Source: an uncultured Campylobacter sp. (GTDB lineage Bacteria > Campylobacterota > Campylobacteria > Campylobacterales > Campylobacteraceae). Taken from it: 48,230 bases of DNA. Positions 39,904-48,230 of the stretch are shown piece by piece. The stretch is taken from assembly GCF_938039245.1 (NCBI RefSeq), contig NZ_CALHVN010000067.1, forward strand, positions 1 through 48,230, read 5' to 3'. The stretch's first letter is position 1, and every line of letters starts with the position of its first letter. The notes below the pieces were generated by a model. That model was not told the DNA's origin and made no database searches. It was given only the letters and a program-made list of their open reading frames with translations. The position numbers and the translations under genes were made by a program.

Positions 39904-40611
39904 ATGGGACGAGCGTTTGAATATAGGCGCGCCGCTAAGGAAGCGCGCTGGGACAAGATGAGTAAGGTTTTTCCAAAACTCGCAAAAGCCATAACCGTGG
40001 CAGCTAAAGAGGGTGGCACAGAGCCCGACATGAACCCAAAACTTCGCGCCGCGATAGCAGCGGCCAAAGCGCAAAATATGCCAAAAGACAACATCGACGC
40101 GGCGATAAAACGCGCCAGCGGCAAGGATAGCGCGGATATCAAGACTATCTTTTACGACGGCAAAGGCGCTCACGGCGTGCAAATCATCGTCGAGTGCGCT
40201 ACTGATAACCCGACTCGCACGGTCGCAAACGTCAAGGCGATATTTAGCAAAAACGGCGGCGAAATTTTGCCTAGCGGAAGCCTAAATTTCATGTTTACGA
40301 GAAAGAGCGTTTTTGAACTTGATATGCCCGCAAAAGAGCTTGACGAGATCGAGCTAGAGCTTATAGACTTCGGTCTAACCGAGATCGAGGAAGAAGACGG
40401 CGTGCTTTATATCTACGGAGATTACGCAAGCTTTGGCACGCTTAGCGAAGGTATCGAAAAGCTGGGGCTTGAAGCCAAAAAAGCAAGCCTGCAATACATC
40501 GCAAACTCGCCCGTAAGCCTAAATGAAGAGCAAATGAGCGAGCTAGAAAAGCTGCTCGATAAGCTCGAAGACGACGACGACGTGCAAGCGGTTTATACAA
40601 ATATCGAATAA
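39904..40611 (+). CDS. YebC/PmpR family regulatory protein (TACO1-like)
   Basis: A 235-residue protein of normal family length. MGRAFEYRRAAKEARWDKMSKVFPKLAKAITVAAKEGGTEPDMNPKLRAAIAAAKAQNMPKDNIDAAIKRA is diagnostic. The family has been described as transcription regulators and, in other studies, as aids to translation of proline-rich stretches. The ribosome site AAAGGAACGAA is copied before ppiB, 14 bp downstream. Confidence 0.95.
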   Translation: MGRAFEYRRAAKEARWDKMSKVFPKLAKAITVAAKEGGTEPDMNPKLRAAIAAAKAQNMPKDNIDAAIKRASGKDSADIKTIFYDGKGAHGVQIIVECATDNPTRTVANVKAIFSKNGGEILPSGSLNFMFTRKSVFELDMPAKELDEIELELIDFGLTEIEEEDGVLYIYGDYASFGTLSEGIEKLGLEAKKASLQYIANSPVSLNEEQMSELEKLLDKLEDDDDVQAVYTNIE

Positions 40612-40625
40612 ATTTAAGGAACGAA

Positions 40626-41120
40626 ATGAGAAACGACAAACTAAAAATCTACGACATCGACCCGGCCGAGCTTGCTAAGCTCAAATTTGCCGTAATCCAC
40701 ACCGAAAAAGGCGATATGAAGCTCGAGCTTTACGGCGACGAAGCGCCGCAAGCGGTGACGAATTTCGCCCAGCTAGCCAAAAGCGGCTTTTACGATGGGC
40801 TAAATTTCCACCGCGTGATCCCAAATTTCGTGATCCAGGGCGGCTGCCCGCACGGTACGGGCACCGGAGGGCCGGGCTGGCGCATCAAATGCGAGTGCGT
40901 AGGCCAAAAACATAAGCACAAACGCGGAACGCTATCTATGGCGCACGCAGGTCGCGACACGGGCGGCAGTCAGTTTTTCGTCTGCCACAGCGCGCAGCCG
41001 CACCTTGACGGCGTGCATACGGTATTTGGACAGATCGTAGACGAAGCGAGCCTAAAGACTCTAGATAGCATCAAGCAAGGCGATAAGATAAACTCGATCG
41101 AAATTTTAGAGAGTTTGTAA
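40626..41120 (+). CDS. ppiB: Peptidyl-prolyl cis-trans isomerase (cyclophilin)
   Basis: A 164-residue cytoplasmic cyclophilin. The catalytic region FHRVIPNFVIQGGCPHGTGTGGPG (about 58-81) and SMAHAGRDTGGSQFFVCHSAQPHLDG are plain. No signal peptide, so it acts in the cytoplasm. It follows yebC by 14 bp with the same ribosome site (AAGGAACGAA), so co-transcription is likely. Confidence 0.95.
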   Translation: MRNDKLKIYDIDPAELAKLKFAVIHTEKGDMKLELYGDEAPQAVTNFAQLAKSGFYDGLNFHRVIPNFVIQGGCPHGTGTGGPGWRIKCECVGQKHKHKRGTLSMAHAGRDTGGSQFFVCHSAQPHLDGVHTVFGQIVDEASLKTLDSIKQGDKINSIEILESL

Positions 41121-41208
41121 ATTTAATAAAAATCGGGCGGCAGTTTGAGCTCTGATAATCCGCGCGATTTCGTTTTATGCGATTTATTAAAATTGTAAAG
41201 GATATTTC

Positions 41209-42579
41209 TTGAATCAAAACGCTTCAATCGCGGCAAAACCGCAAAAGCCTTTTATAGTTAGACTATTTACCAATCTCGCGTTTTGGGTGATTTTCGGTAT
41301 CGTCGCAGGTATCGCCGTGGGCGTATTTTTCCCGGATTTAGGCATACAGAGCAAGCCCGGTATCGATTACTTTATCAAAGCTCTAAAAGCGCTCATCGGT
41401 CCTATCATCTTTTTAACGATAGTCTCGGGCATCATAGGGCTTGAGAGTATGAAAGATCTAGGATCTATCGGGCTTAAGGGATTTATTTACTTTGAGGTCG
41501 TAAGCACTATCGCGCTAGCCGTAGGTATAATCTTTGGCGAAACGCTAAAGCCGGGGCATGATATGCACCTTGACTATACGCAGCTTGACGCCTCTAGCGT
41601 GGAGAAATTTACGAGTCAAGCCTCGAGCATAGACGCAAACAGCGGACTCATAGCTCATACGCTTCATATTTTGCGCGGCGCGGTGCCGGTAGACGGCATT
41701 TTCCCTTACGTGCATCTGCTTGATCCGTTTATCAAGTCAAATACGCTGCAAGTGCTATTTATGGCGATCGTAACGGCGGTTATTATATCTTTTTTAAAAC
41801 ACGATCATAAAAGTAAAATCCTAAAACCGCTTGAGATAATTCAGCACTGGGTGCTAAAACTACTTACGATTTTGATGCTATTTAGCCCCGTCGCAGCATT
41901 TTCTGCGATGGCGTATTTGATAGGTAAATTCGGCATCGGCTCGCTAATAGGCATGCTTGAGCTGCTTTTTGTTATGGCGCTTGCGAGCTGCTTTTTTATC
42001 TTCGTGGTTCTTGGCGCGATTTGCTATTTTGCGAAGGTCAATATCTTTAAATTTATGCGTTTCATTGCAAAAGAAGTCTTGATCGTATTTGCGACGAGTT
42101 CCTCGGAGACTGCGCTAGCTCCGCTCATGCAAAAGCTAGAAGCCGCGGGCATCCACAAAGGCGCGGTCGGGCTCATCATACCGACGGGATATTCGTTTAA
42201 TCTTGATTGCACGAACATCTACCTGTCGCTTAGCGTCATTTTCCTCGCTCAAGCTTTCGGTATCCCGCTAAGCATCGAGCATCTGATACAAATTCTCATC
42301 ATCTTGATGGTAACGAGCAAGGGTGCAGTAGGCGTCACGGGCTCAGGATTTATCGTGCTTGCCGGTACGCTTGCCGCGCTTCCAAGTGCCGGTATCCCCG
42401 TCGTCACGGTTGCGGTACTGCTCGGCGTGGATAAATTTATGTCCGAGATGCGCGCGGTCGGAAACCTCTGCGGTAACGCCGTAGGCTGCCTGATCATCTC
42501 GATCTGGGATAAAAAAGTAGATATGGAGAAATTTCACTACGCCCTCGATCATCCGGACGAGTTTCACTTCCATTCGTAA
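41209..42579 (+). CDS. Dicarboxylate/amino acid:cation symporter (DAACS family)
   Basis: A 456-residue transporter of the GltP/DctA family that moves C4-dicarboxylates or acidic amino acids with protons or sodium. Eight hydrophobic helices fit; the family motifs SSSETALAPLMQKLEAAG, PTGYSFNLDCTNIYLS and SKGAVGVTGSGFIVLAGTLAALP are present. A TTG start behind AAAGGA. Substrate cannot be read from sequence; NLDCTNIYLS resembles DctA (FNLDGT), where the cysteine is unusual. It could feed fumarate to FrdCAB. Confidence 0.92.
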   Translation: MNQNASIAAKPQKPFIVRLFTNLAFWVIFGIVAGIAVGVFFPDLGIQSKPGIDYFIKALKALIGPIIFLTIVSGIIGLESMKDLGSIGLKGFIYFEVVSTIALAVGIIFGETLKPGHDMHLDYTQLDASSVEKFTSQASSIDANSGLIAHTLHILRGAVPVDGIFPYVHLLDPFIKSNTLQVLFMAIVTAVIISFLKHDHKSKILKPLEIIQHWVLKLLTILMLFSPVAAFSAMAYLIGKFGIGSLIGMLELLFVMALASCFFIFVVLGAICYFAKVNIFKFMRFIAKEVLIVFATSSSETALAPLMQKLEAAGIHKGAVGLIIPTGYSFNLDCTNIYLSLSVIFLAQAFGIPLSIEHLIQILIILMVTSKGAVGVTGSGFIVLAGTLAALPSAGIPVVTVAVLLGVDKFMSEMRAVGNLCGNAVGCLIISIWDKKVDMEKFHYALDHPDEFHFHS

Positions 42580-42619
42580 ATTTAAGGCGGTGGGCTTTTA
42601 GCTCATCGCCTCGCTCAAA

Positions 42620-43330
42620 CTAAAATTCGTATTTAAATTCCAAAATCCTACCCTTGTCGTCGAATTCGATCAAAAGCTCTTTGTCAAATTTAGCTACGAT
42701 TTCGTCTTTTCCTTTTTTCAAAAATCCGCCCTTTTGGGTATTTTCGTCAAATTTGACTCCGTTAAATTCCAAAAAGCTTTTTATAAAAATTTTATGATCG
42801 ACGTCATGATTTTGTATGCAGCCGCTTGCGATTTTAACAAACTCGTGCGCGCCAAGAGGCTCAAAAACCCAAGCCGGCGCATCCATGATCGCTACAAACG
42901 CGCAGCCCTTATCGTGCTCACAACCGTAGTAGCATAAATTTTCGCCCACCGCTCCGCACGCGGCTATGCAAAGCGTATGTCCGTTAAAGGTTTCATCCAA
43001 CTCAAAGCTTGGTTCGCTAAAAGCCTGCAAGCCCCACTCTGTCCCTGCGCGCAACACCTCTGCAGAAAACCGCGTCGCCTCCTCGCCGAAGTTATTTACG
43101 TTCGCGTGTCCCCACAGCCACGTGTCGCTCACGTTTGACTCGCTGCCGATAAGCTGTATCTTGTAAATTTGATCGCCGAAAGCTATCTCGCAGCTGTCAA
43201 AATCCACGTTCCAGTCGAGGTTGCCGACGATACCCGCAAATCTACCTTGCACGGTCGCCATCTTGCCCAGCGTCGCCGAAAACACCTGATGAAAGTCCGA
43301 AAAGTCGCCTACGTAGCGTAAATTTCGCAT
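42620..43330 (-). CDS. DUF6882-like protein
   Basis: A 236-residue protein. SDTWLWGHANVNNF near residue 70 is reminiscent of DUF6882 proteins (WLWxWANP-type motif), a family without known function. Ten cysteines, several in CAACGAVGENLCYYGCEHDKGC, hint at metal or disulfide, but the protein has no signal peptide. AAAGGAGCAAAA precedes the ATG. It is convergent with the symporter and diverges from pepT. Confidence 0.6.
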   Translation of the reverse strand: MRNLRYVGDFSDFHQVFSATLGKMATVQGRFAGIVGNLDWNVDFDSCEIAFGDQIYKIQLIGSESNVSDTWLWGHANVNNFGEEATRFSAEVLRAGTEWGLQAFSEPSFELDETFNGHTLCIAACGAVGENLCYYGCEHDKGCAFVAIMDAPAWVFEPLGAHEFVKIASGCIQNHDVDHKIFIKSFLEFNGVKFDENTQKGGFLKKGKDEIVAKFDKELLIEFDDKGRILEFKYEF

Positions 43331-43427
43331 TTTTGCTCCTTTAAATTTAGTTTGCGAATTATACCGATTAAATTTTAAACTTGCTCGAAAATATTAAAAT
43401 TTTATTTTAAGCTTAATTAAAAGATAG

Positions 43428-43433
43428 TATAAT
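43428..43433 (+). promoter_or_regulatory. -10 box for pepT
   Basis: TATAAT, 33 bp before the pepT ATG (43467); GGAGCGAAC ribosome site. Confidence 0.55.
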
Positions 43434-43466
43434 TTCATAAATTTTATCTCAAATTTAGGAGCGAAC

Positions 43467-44702
43467 ATGGACATAGTCGAGAGATTTTTACGCTATACGA
43501 AGATCAACACCACCACAAACCGCGAAGCGGGCGCGGCGGGCATCATGCCTTCAAACCCAACAGAGCACGATCTAGCAAAGCTGATAGAAAGCGAGCTAAA
43601 GCAGCTCGGCCTGCAAAATATAAAAAGACGAGAAAACGCCATAACTACGGCCGTTTTGCCGTCAAATTCCGCTAAAAAGCTGCCGTCCGTGGCGTTTTTC
43701 GCGCACCTTGATACGAGCGCGGAGCAAAAAAACGATACGAAAGCGCAAATCGTGCGCTACGAGGGCGGCGACGTCACGCTAAATAAAGAGCTAGGCATAA
43801 CGCTCAAACTTAGCGAATTCCCAGAGCTAACGAGCTACGTCGGAGACGATCTCATCGTAACCGACGGCACCAGCCTGCTAGGCGCGGATGACAAGGCCGC
43901 GATCGCCGCCATCGTAAACGCCGCGCAGTTTTTCATACAAAATCCGCAAATAAAGCACGGCGACGTGACGTTTGGCTTTTTACCCGACGAGGAGCAAGGC
44001 CTGCGCGGAGCCAAGGCGCTTGACGTCTCGGAGATCAAGGCCGACTTTGCCTACTGTCTTGATTGCTGCGGCATAGGCGAGCTGATTTATCAAAACTGGA
44101 ACGCCGGCGACGCGGTCGTGACCTTCGTCGGGCAGTCCGCGCACCCGATGAATGCCAAGGGCAAGCTCGTAAATTCCTTGTTACTCGCGCACAAATTTAT
44201 CTCGATGCTACCCGGCGGCGAAGCACCCGAGTACACGGACGGCGTCGAGGGCTACTACTGGGTTAAGGAGCTATCGGGCAACAGCGCAAAGACCGTGCTA
44301 AAGCTCGACGTTCGCGAATTTAACGAGGCAAAATACGCGCAGCGCATGGCATTTTTGCAAGATCTAGCCGACTCGTTTGCTAAAATTTACGGCGCGCACA
44401 GAATTCAAATCAGCCTAAAAGACCGCTATAAAAACGTATTTAACTACCTAGCTGACGGCGAAAACAGCCTGCCAGTCGTCGCGGCCAAGCAGGCCTACGC
44501 TCGGCTAAACATAGAGCCAAAAGTCATCCCGATGCGAGGCGGCTACGACGGCGCGGTCATCTCGGAAAAAGGCATACCGTGTCCGAATCTCTTTACCGGC
44601 GCGCACAACTTTCACTCCATCTACGAGTATCTGCCGGTAAAATCACTACGCGCGGCTAGCGACGTCGTCTGCGAGATCGTAAAAATCATAGCAGAGAAAT
44701 AA
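43467..44702 (+). CDS. pepT: Tripeptidase (peptidase T)
   Basis: A 411-residue M20-family zinc peptidase that removes the N-terminal residue of tripeptides. FFAHLDTS (metal H), LLGADDKAA (metal D), PDEEQG (catalytic E), RGGYDGAVIS and the late NLFTGAHNFHSIYE (metal H) are all in place. Campylobacter relies on amino acids, so it likely supplies aspartate and glutamate. It ends in a near-perfect 32-bp palindrome. Confidence 0.95.
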   Translation: MDIVERFLRYTKINTTTNREAGAAGIMPSNPTEHDLAKLIESELKQLGLQNIKRRENAITTAVLPSNSAKKLPSVAFFAHLDTSAEQKNDTKAQIVRYEGGDVTLNKELGITLKLSEFPELTSYVGDDLIVTDGTSLLGADDKAAIAAIVNAAQFFIQNPQIKHGDVTFGFLPDEEQGLRGAKALDVSEIKADFAYCLDCCGIGELIYQNWNAGDAVVTFVGQSAHPMNAKGKLVNSLLLAHKFISMLPGGEAPEYTDGVEGYYWVKELSGNSAKTVLKLDVREFNEAKYAQRMAFLQDLADSFAKIYGAHRIQISLKDRYKNVFNYLADGENSLPVVAAKQAYARLNIEPKVIPMRGGYDGAVISEKGIPCPNLFTGAHNFHSIYEYLPVKSLRAASDVVCEIVKIIAEK

Positions 44703-44709
44703 ATTCGGT

Positions 44710-44741
44710 CAAATTTGAGGGCGAATTCGCTCTCAAATTTG
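44710..44741 (+). terminator. Near-perfect palindromic hairpin after pepT
   Basis: CAAATTTGAG (44710-44719) and CTCAAATTTG (44732-44741) pair, a G-T pair follows, and GCGAATTCGC (44721-44730) is itself a palindrome at the centre. The stem contains two AAATTT motifs in inverted order. Stops at seven bases after the pepT stop; no strong T-run. Confidence 0.55.
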
Positions 44742-44894
44742 CTTGTTGCAGCTCTCATATCGCTATTTTTACGCCGTCAAGACCCGCCTCTTTACGGCGC
44801 TAACCCAAATTTACATCATATTTAACCCGCTCGCCCGAATTTAAGCTCGCTTTGCGTAAAATGCAAAAATCTATTTTAAATAGGAGCACATTTA

Positions 44895-45572
44895 ATGAAA
44901 AAGATATTTTTACCGCTAATCGCGGCTGCGGTCTTATTAAACGGCGGCGATCTAGACGCGCTACAAAAAGAGTGCGACGCGGGCGACGGGACAAGCTGCG
45001 TAAAGCTTGGAATTTTATACGGCAAAGGACGAGAGATAAAGCAAGATTACAATAAGGCCGTGGAGTTGCTAGCTAAAGCTTGCGATTTAGGATTTGCAAA
45101 GGGATGCTCCAATCTTGGGGGATTATACGGCAGAGGAGAAGGCGTCAAGAAAGACTACGAAAAATCAAACAAACTATACGCTAAAGCTTGCGATTTGGAC
45201 GATAATGTCGGATGCTTTATACTTGGGCTATCATACGATGAAGGCAAAGACGTAAAACGCGACGAACAAAAAGCAATTATGCTATATTCGAAATCTTGCG
45301 ATTTAGGATTTGCAAAGGGATGTTATTACGGCGGATTTTTATACGAAAACAGCAAAGAAAACAATCAAAACTACATAAAAGCCCGCGAGTTATACATAAA
45401 AGGTTGTGACCTTAAGGATGGCGCAAGCTGTGGAAGCGCAGGGTATTTGTATAGATATGGCAAAGGAGTAGAAAAAAGTAATAAAACGGCTGAAAAGTAC
45501 TTTAAAAAAGCGTGTGAGATAGATGCTTTAGATTGCGAAACATACGAAACGTTTAAAAAACTAGGATATTAA
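44895..45572 (+). CDS. Secreted Sel1-repeat (Hcp-like) cysteine-rich protein
   Basis: A 225-residue protein with a hydrophobic signal (MKKIFLPLIAAAVLLNGGD), then about five 36-residue Sel1/TPR units, each with a paired cysteine (for example KACDLGFAKGC, KACDLDDNVGC, SCDLGFAKGC, GCDLKDGASC). It is the same class as the protein at 22643-23530 but shorter. Two units contain an identical 28-base DNA block 216 bp apart (45079-45106, 45295-45322), the length of two units. AGGAGCACATTTA precedes the ATG. Function unknown; Hcp-like proteins are secreted and immunogenic. Confidence 0.82.
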   Translation: MKKIFLPLIAAAVLLNGGDLDALQKECDAGDGTSCVKLGILYGKGREIKQDYNKAVELLAKACDLGFAKGCSNLGGLYGRGEGVKKDYEKSNKLYAKACDLDDNVGCFILGLSYDEGKDVKRDEQKAIMLYSKSCDLGFAKGCYYGGFLYENSKENNQNYIKARELYIKGCDLKDGASCGSAGYLYRYGKGVEKSNKTAEKYFKKACEIDALDCETYETFKKLGY

Positions 45573-45637
45573 ATTTAGATCTAAAATTTTTAGCCATTTT
45601 TTTGATAAATTTGACAACAAAATACCTCCAAAAACAA

Positions 45638-45660
45638 AAAGTCGGCAAGTCGCCGACTTT
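45638..45660 (-). terminator. Terminator of dcuC (and of the Sel1 gene)
   Basis: Perfect 9-bp stem AAAGTCGGC (45638-45646) / GCCGACTTT (45652-45660). On the reverse strand it ends GACTTTTTGTTTTTGG, so it stops dcuC; it can also end the plus-strand Sel1 message. Confidence 0.8.
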
Positions 45661-45682
45661 ATCAAAATTTAGCTCCGTAAAT

Positions 45683-47140
45683 TTAGAGCATAAAAAACGC
45701 TATAACGCACACGGCTATCGCCATCGCCGGAGCCGTTCGCTTAGCTATCTCGACCGGGCTAACCATCGCAAGACCGGCGCACACGATCGCTGCACCCGCG
45801 ATAGGAGACGACGAGCGACCTAGCGCGCCCGAGATAGCAGCGGCCATGCCTAGTTTATCCTGCGCGAAGCCCAGATCTGCGGCGTGAACGGTGATAGCTT
45901 GATTAAACGCCATAGTAGCCGCATCCCCAGAGCCCGTAACCGTACCCATGAGATACGGCACGAAAGTACCGCCGTAGCGTACGAACTCCTGAGAGTGTTT
46001 TAGCCACTCGGTGACTGCGCCGATCGCGCCGCACGCCTGTAGACCCGCGACGAAAACGCCCGCAGCGATGATGATACCCATGACCTCGGCGTATGCGCTG
46101 CCCATACCGTTAAAAAACTCTTTGGTGATCTTCTCAGGGCTCGTCCACGTGATGAAAACCGCGATGATAGCGCCAAGGATCATAGCCTCGGCCACGCCCA
46201 TATTCATCCAGCTAAAATACTTAATCGCCACAAAAAGGCCGTAATGATCGCCGAAAAATTTCTCGACGCTAACGCCCCGCGGATCGCCTAGTACCGCTAC
46301 GATACTATTTAAATTCGTCAAGAAAAAATCTCTAGCGTAGCTACTTATTACCGCGCCGACGACTAGGATAACTAGCGGGATGAGAGGCGCTAGGGCAAAG
46401 AGCAAATTTACCTTCGTCTGCGTCGCTTCGCCCGCGCTACCTGTAGATTTAGGCGAGAAATCCTGTCCTTTTTGATAATCTTTAAAGATAATCGCCGTCA
46501 AGCTAATCACGATCAAAACGACGATGCCTGCGGCAAAGGCGTTTGGAAACTGCACGCCGATGACGTCTTGGACGGTGTATTTAGGCGCTGCTTGAGTAAT
46601 CTTGCCTGCGGCAAGCAAAGCCTCGTTAGCTTTATTTACCATGTCGGTCACAAAGACGTTGTGCGCGGAGCCCGGGCTTAGTACGCCGCCAAACGTACCT
46701 GCAAACACCGCAGCTCCCGCCATCGCAGGACGTACGCCAGATGCCATCAAAAGCGGTATCATCGTAGCCCCGACCGCAGCCGAACAGCCCGCAGCTGACG
46801 GTATCGCGATGTTGATGAGATAGGTGAGCACGAAGGTAGCCGGAATCAGCAAAAATCCGATATTTTTCATCGGCTTGGTGAGTAGCAAAACTAGGTGCTG
46901 GTCGCACTTAGTCACCTTCATAACGTAGGCAAAGCCCATGCTGGCGCAAATCGCCTTGATAAGGCCGGCCGAAGTCATCGACTTCGTAAAGCTCTCAAGC
47001 GCTCCGAGCGGATTTAGACAGACGACGCACAGCACGAGTCCCACGCCGATGAGCACGGTTTTGGTCTCTCTTTTTTTGACCAATAAAAATACGACGGCGA
47101 TCAAGCCTATGACCGCACAGATTAGCTTAGCAGTAGCCAT
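45683..47140 (-). CDS. dcuC: DcuC-type C4-dicarboxylate transporter
   Basis: A 485-residue multi-helix permease of the DcuC family, which exports succinate and exchanges fumarate under anaerobic growth. Long hydrophobic segments run throughout, with GTFGGVLSPGSAHN near 155 and GALGRSSSPIAGAAIVCAG near the end as family marks. It ends in a strong terminator. ATG follows AAAGGGGAC. With FrdCAB it would close a fumarate-in, succinate-out cycle. Confidence 0.88.
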   Translation of the reverse strand: MATAKLICAVIGLIAVVFLLVKKRETKTVLIGVGLVLCVVCLNPLGALESFTKSMTSAGLIKAICASMGFAYVMKVTKCDQHLVLLLTKPMKNIGFLLIPATFVLTYLINIAIPSAAGCSAAVGATMIPLLMASGVRPAMAGAAVFAGTFGGVLSPGSAHNVFVTDMVNKANEALLAAGKITQAAPKYTVQDVIGVQFPNAFAAGIVVLIVISLTAIIFKDYQKGQDFSPKSTGSAGEATQTKVNLLFALAPLIPLVILVVGAVISSYARDFFLTNLNSIVAVLGDPRGVSVEKFFGDHYGLFVAIKYFSWMNMGVAEAMILGAIIAVFITWTSPEKITKEFFNGMGSAYAEVMGIIIAAGVFVAGLQACGAIGAVTEWLKHSQEFVRYGGTFVPYLMGTVTGSGDAATMAFNQAITVHAADLGFAQDKLGMAAAISGALGRSSSPIAGAAIVCAGLAMVSPVEIAKRTAPAMAIAVCVIAFFML

Positions 47141-47406
47141 TTTGTCCCCTTTCGTTTTGTGTTTTATACTTATTTCAAAATTTAGATCAAATTTGCGCCG
47201 CCTAAATTTTGCGCGCTAAATTTGAGTCAAATTTAATCTTTTCGTTTAAATTCGTCGACGGGCGTTTATCTAAAATTTGCGGGCCTCTAAAAAGTGCTCC
47301 TCAAATTTGAGATTTTCGCCAAATTTTGCTAAATCGAAACAAATATTTTAAAGAACGTTTTTGCCGATTTTAGCCCGCTCGTTAAATTTGATCGCGAGCC
47401 AAACGG
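47141..47406. other. Gap between dcuC and pepE
   Basis: About 265 bp with no gene; CAAATTTGA-type motifs are frequent. Contains the dcuC promoter region. Confidence 0.4.
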
Positions 47407-48117
47407 CTAAAATTTAAAGCTCTCGCCGACTTTTATGAGCTCGGTTTCTTTTTGATACGCCATTTTTAAGACGCAGCTTTCATCCATGCCCATCACGGTT
47501 GCGTTTTCTCCCTTTATTCTTAGAGCCGTGCCTTCAGGCAGCGCGTATATCAGGCTTTTTTGATTTACTATCAAAAACTCCTCCAGCCTCTCCTCCCTAC
47601 TTTCGCCGTTGTGTCCGGCGATTTTGCCGCTGATGAAATGCGGATTTATCTGATGCGGAAAGATATTTAACGCGTCAAAGCTTTTTGGCATAATGATAGG
47701 CATGTCGTTTGTCGTCATTATCGTGCTTCCGGCGACGTTTGCGCCAGCGCTCCAGCCAAAATACGGCACTCCAACCTCTACTCTTTGCTTAATTATTTCA
47801 ATTAAATCGAATTTATAAAGATAGTAAAGCAACGCAAAGGTATTTCCGCCGCCTATACAGATGGCTTTAGCCTCGGCTACGGCGCGCTTTGGATCGCTAA
47901 ATTTATGGATAGACGCGATATTTTTATATTTTAGTCGGTCGATGACTTTTTGCTCGTATTCGTCGTTTGTGCGCCTTACTCCGGCATACGGGATGAAAAG
48001 CACCTGCTCGCCGTAAACTCCGCACTCTTTTATAAAATCATGCACCCAGTTTTTGCAGTGTCTAAGATAGCCCGTATCTTTGTAGCTCGAACTGCTTAAA
48101 AGCAAGGCTTGCTTCAT
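47407..48117 (-). CDS. pepE: Alpha-aspartyl dipeptidase (dipeptidase E)
   Basis: A 236-residue S51 serine peptidase that splits Asp-X dipeptides and so releases aspartate. GGGNTFALL (89-97) and GWSAGAN (121-127) with the catalytic Ser123 are visible, followed by FPHQINPHF near the catalytic histidine. Aspartate can become fumarate through aspartase. AGGAGGAAAT precedes the ATG. Confidence 0.92.
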   Translation of the reverse strand: MKQALLLSSSSYKDTGYLRHCKNWVHDFIKECGVYGEQVLFIPYAGVRRTNDEYEQKVIDRLKYKNIASIHKFSDPKRAVAEAKAICIGGGNTFALLYYLYKFDLIEIIKQRVEVGVPYFGWSAGANVAGSTIMTTNDMPIIMPKSFDALNIFPHQINPHFISGKIAGHNGESREERLEEFLIVNQKSLIYALPEGTALRIKGENATVMGMDESCVLKMAYQKETELIKVGESFKF

Positions 48118-48216
48118 AATTTCCTCCTAAATTTAAAAATTTCGTCTAAACGAAAATAAAAAATGTAATTTAAAATATAAAAATAATATAAAATATTTTA
48201 AGGAGATGAAATAAAA

Positions 48217-48230
48217 TGGCAGGAACTTTA
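48217..48230 (+). CDS. Start of a gene running off the window
   Basis: AAGGAGATGAAATAAA, then ATG GCA GGA ACT: a strong ribosome site and start codon. Only the first residues (M-A-G-T) are inside, too few to identify it. The long AT-rich region before it (48120-48200) probably holds its promoter. Confidence 0.5.

Noticed and set aside
39787..40182. N-terminal extension of the GNAT frame
   Set aside because: Overlaps yebC on the opposite strand, and the residues show no domain; the start at 39786 gives a normal-length GNAT protein.
1..48230. CRISPR arrays, rRNA and tRNA genes
   Set aside because: I found no repeat-spacer pattern, rRNA segment or convincing tRNA cloverleaf; the tRNA-like sequence at 20734 is the tmRNA end.

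Overview
The window is a piece of a Campylobacter-type chromosome, most likely from the 45% GC C. showae / C. rectus / C. concisus neighbourhood (inference). The reasons are the frdCAB gene order of an epsilonproteobacterial fumarate reductase, an OprD-like porin, two Sel1/Hcp-like cysteine-rich proteins, a tmRNA whose tag (ANNVNYAPAYAKAA) is close to the C. jejuni tag, and a genome-wide excess of the hexamer AAATTT.

Layout. (1) 1-5055: yigZ, then a four-gene set (ABC exporter, small DUF2470-like protein, ChuW/HutW-like radical SAM enzyme, flavodoxin) that reads as an anaerobic haem-degradation operon. Two inverted copies of a MITE-like repeat bracket it. (2) 5120-10755: galU-pgi sugar genes, thiF, an unknown membrane protein and ribD. 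(3) 10883-20747: a 9.9-kb integrative element inserted in the 3' end of ssrA (tmRNA). It has a tyrosine integrase beside ssrA, a 15-bp attachment-site duplicate at the far end, an AlpA-like regulator, a replication-initiator-like protein, an Abi-like protein, two toxin-antitoxin pairs, a Cro/CI-size repressor with divergent operator region, and at least six tiny helical/coiled-coil proteins of no known family. No capsid, tail or conjugation genes are visible; it looks like a phage-satellite or small integrative plasmid. (4) 20734-28703: ssrA, an Hpt-like protein, panB, a Sel1 protein, ruvB, a lipoprotein gene pair behind a poly-G(12) promoter spacer (first gene broken by a stop codon), an AI-2E family permease and a porin with a hairpin leader. 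(5) 29593-45660: a ClbS/DfsB-like protein, a TPR protein, frdCAB, lgt with a TorD-like gene, a coupled GNAT-copZ-copA copper operon, yebC, ppiB, a DAACS symporter, a DUF6882-like protein, pepT and a second Sel1 protein. (6) 45683-48230: dcuC, pepE and the first codons of another gene.

How it fits together. Import of C4-dicarboxylates (DAACS symporter, DcuC), release of aspartate from peptides (PepT, PepE) and fumarate reductase form a coherent fumarate-respiring metabolism. The haem module fits an iron-scavenging, low-oxygen life in a host. Large gene-free stretches (28704-29592, 31131-31881, 7239-7900) hold no recognisable genes but are dense in AAATTT motifs. All functional calls come from reading translated sequence and motifs; no database search was possible.
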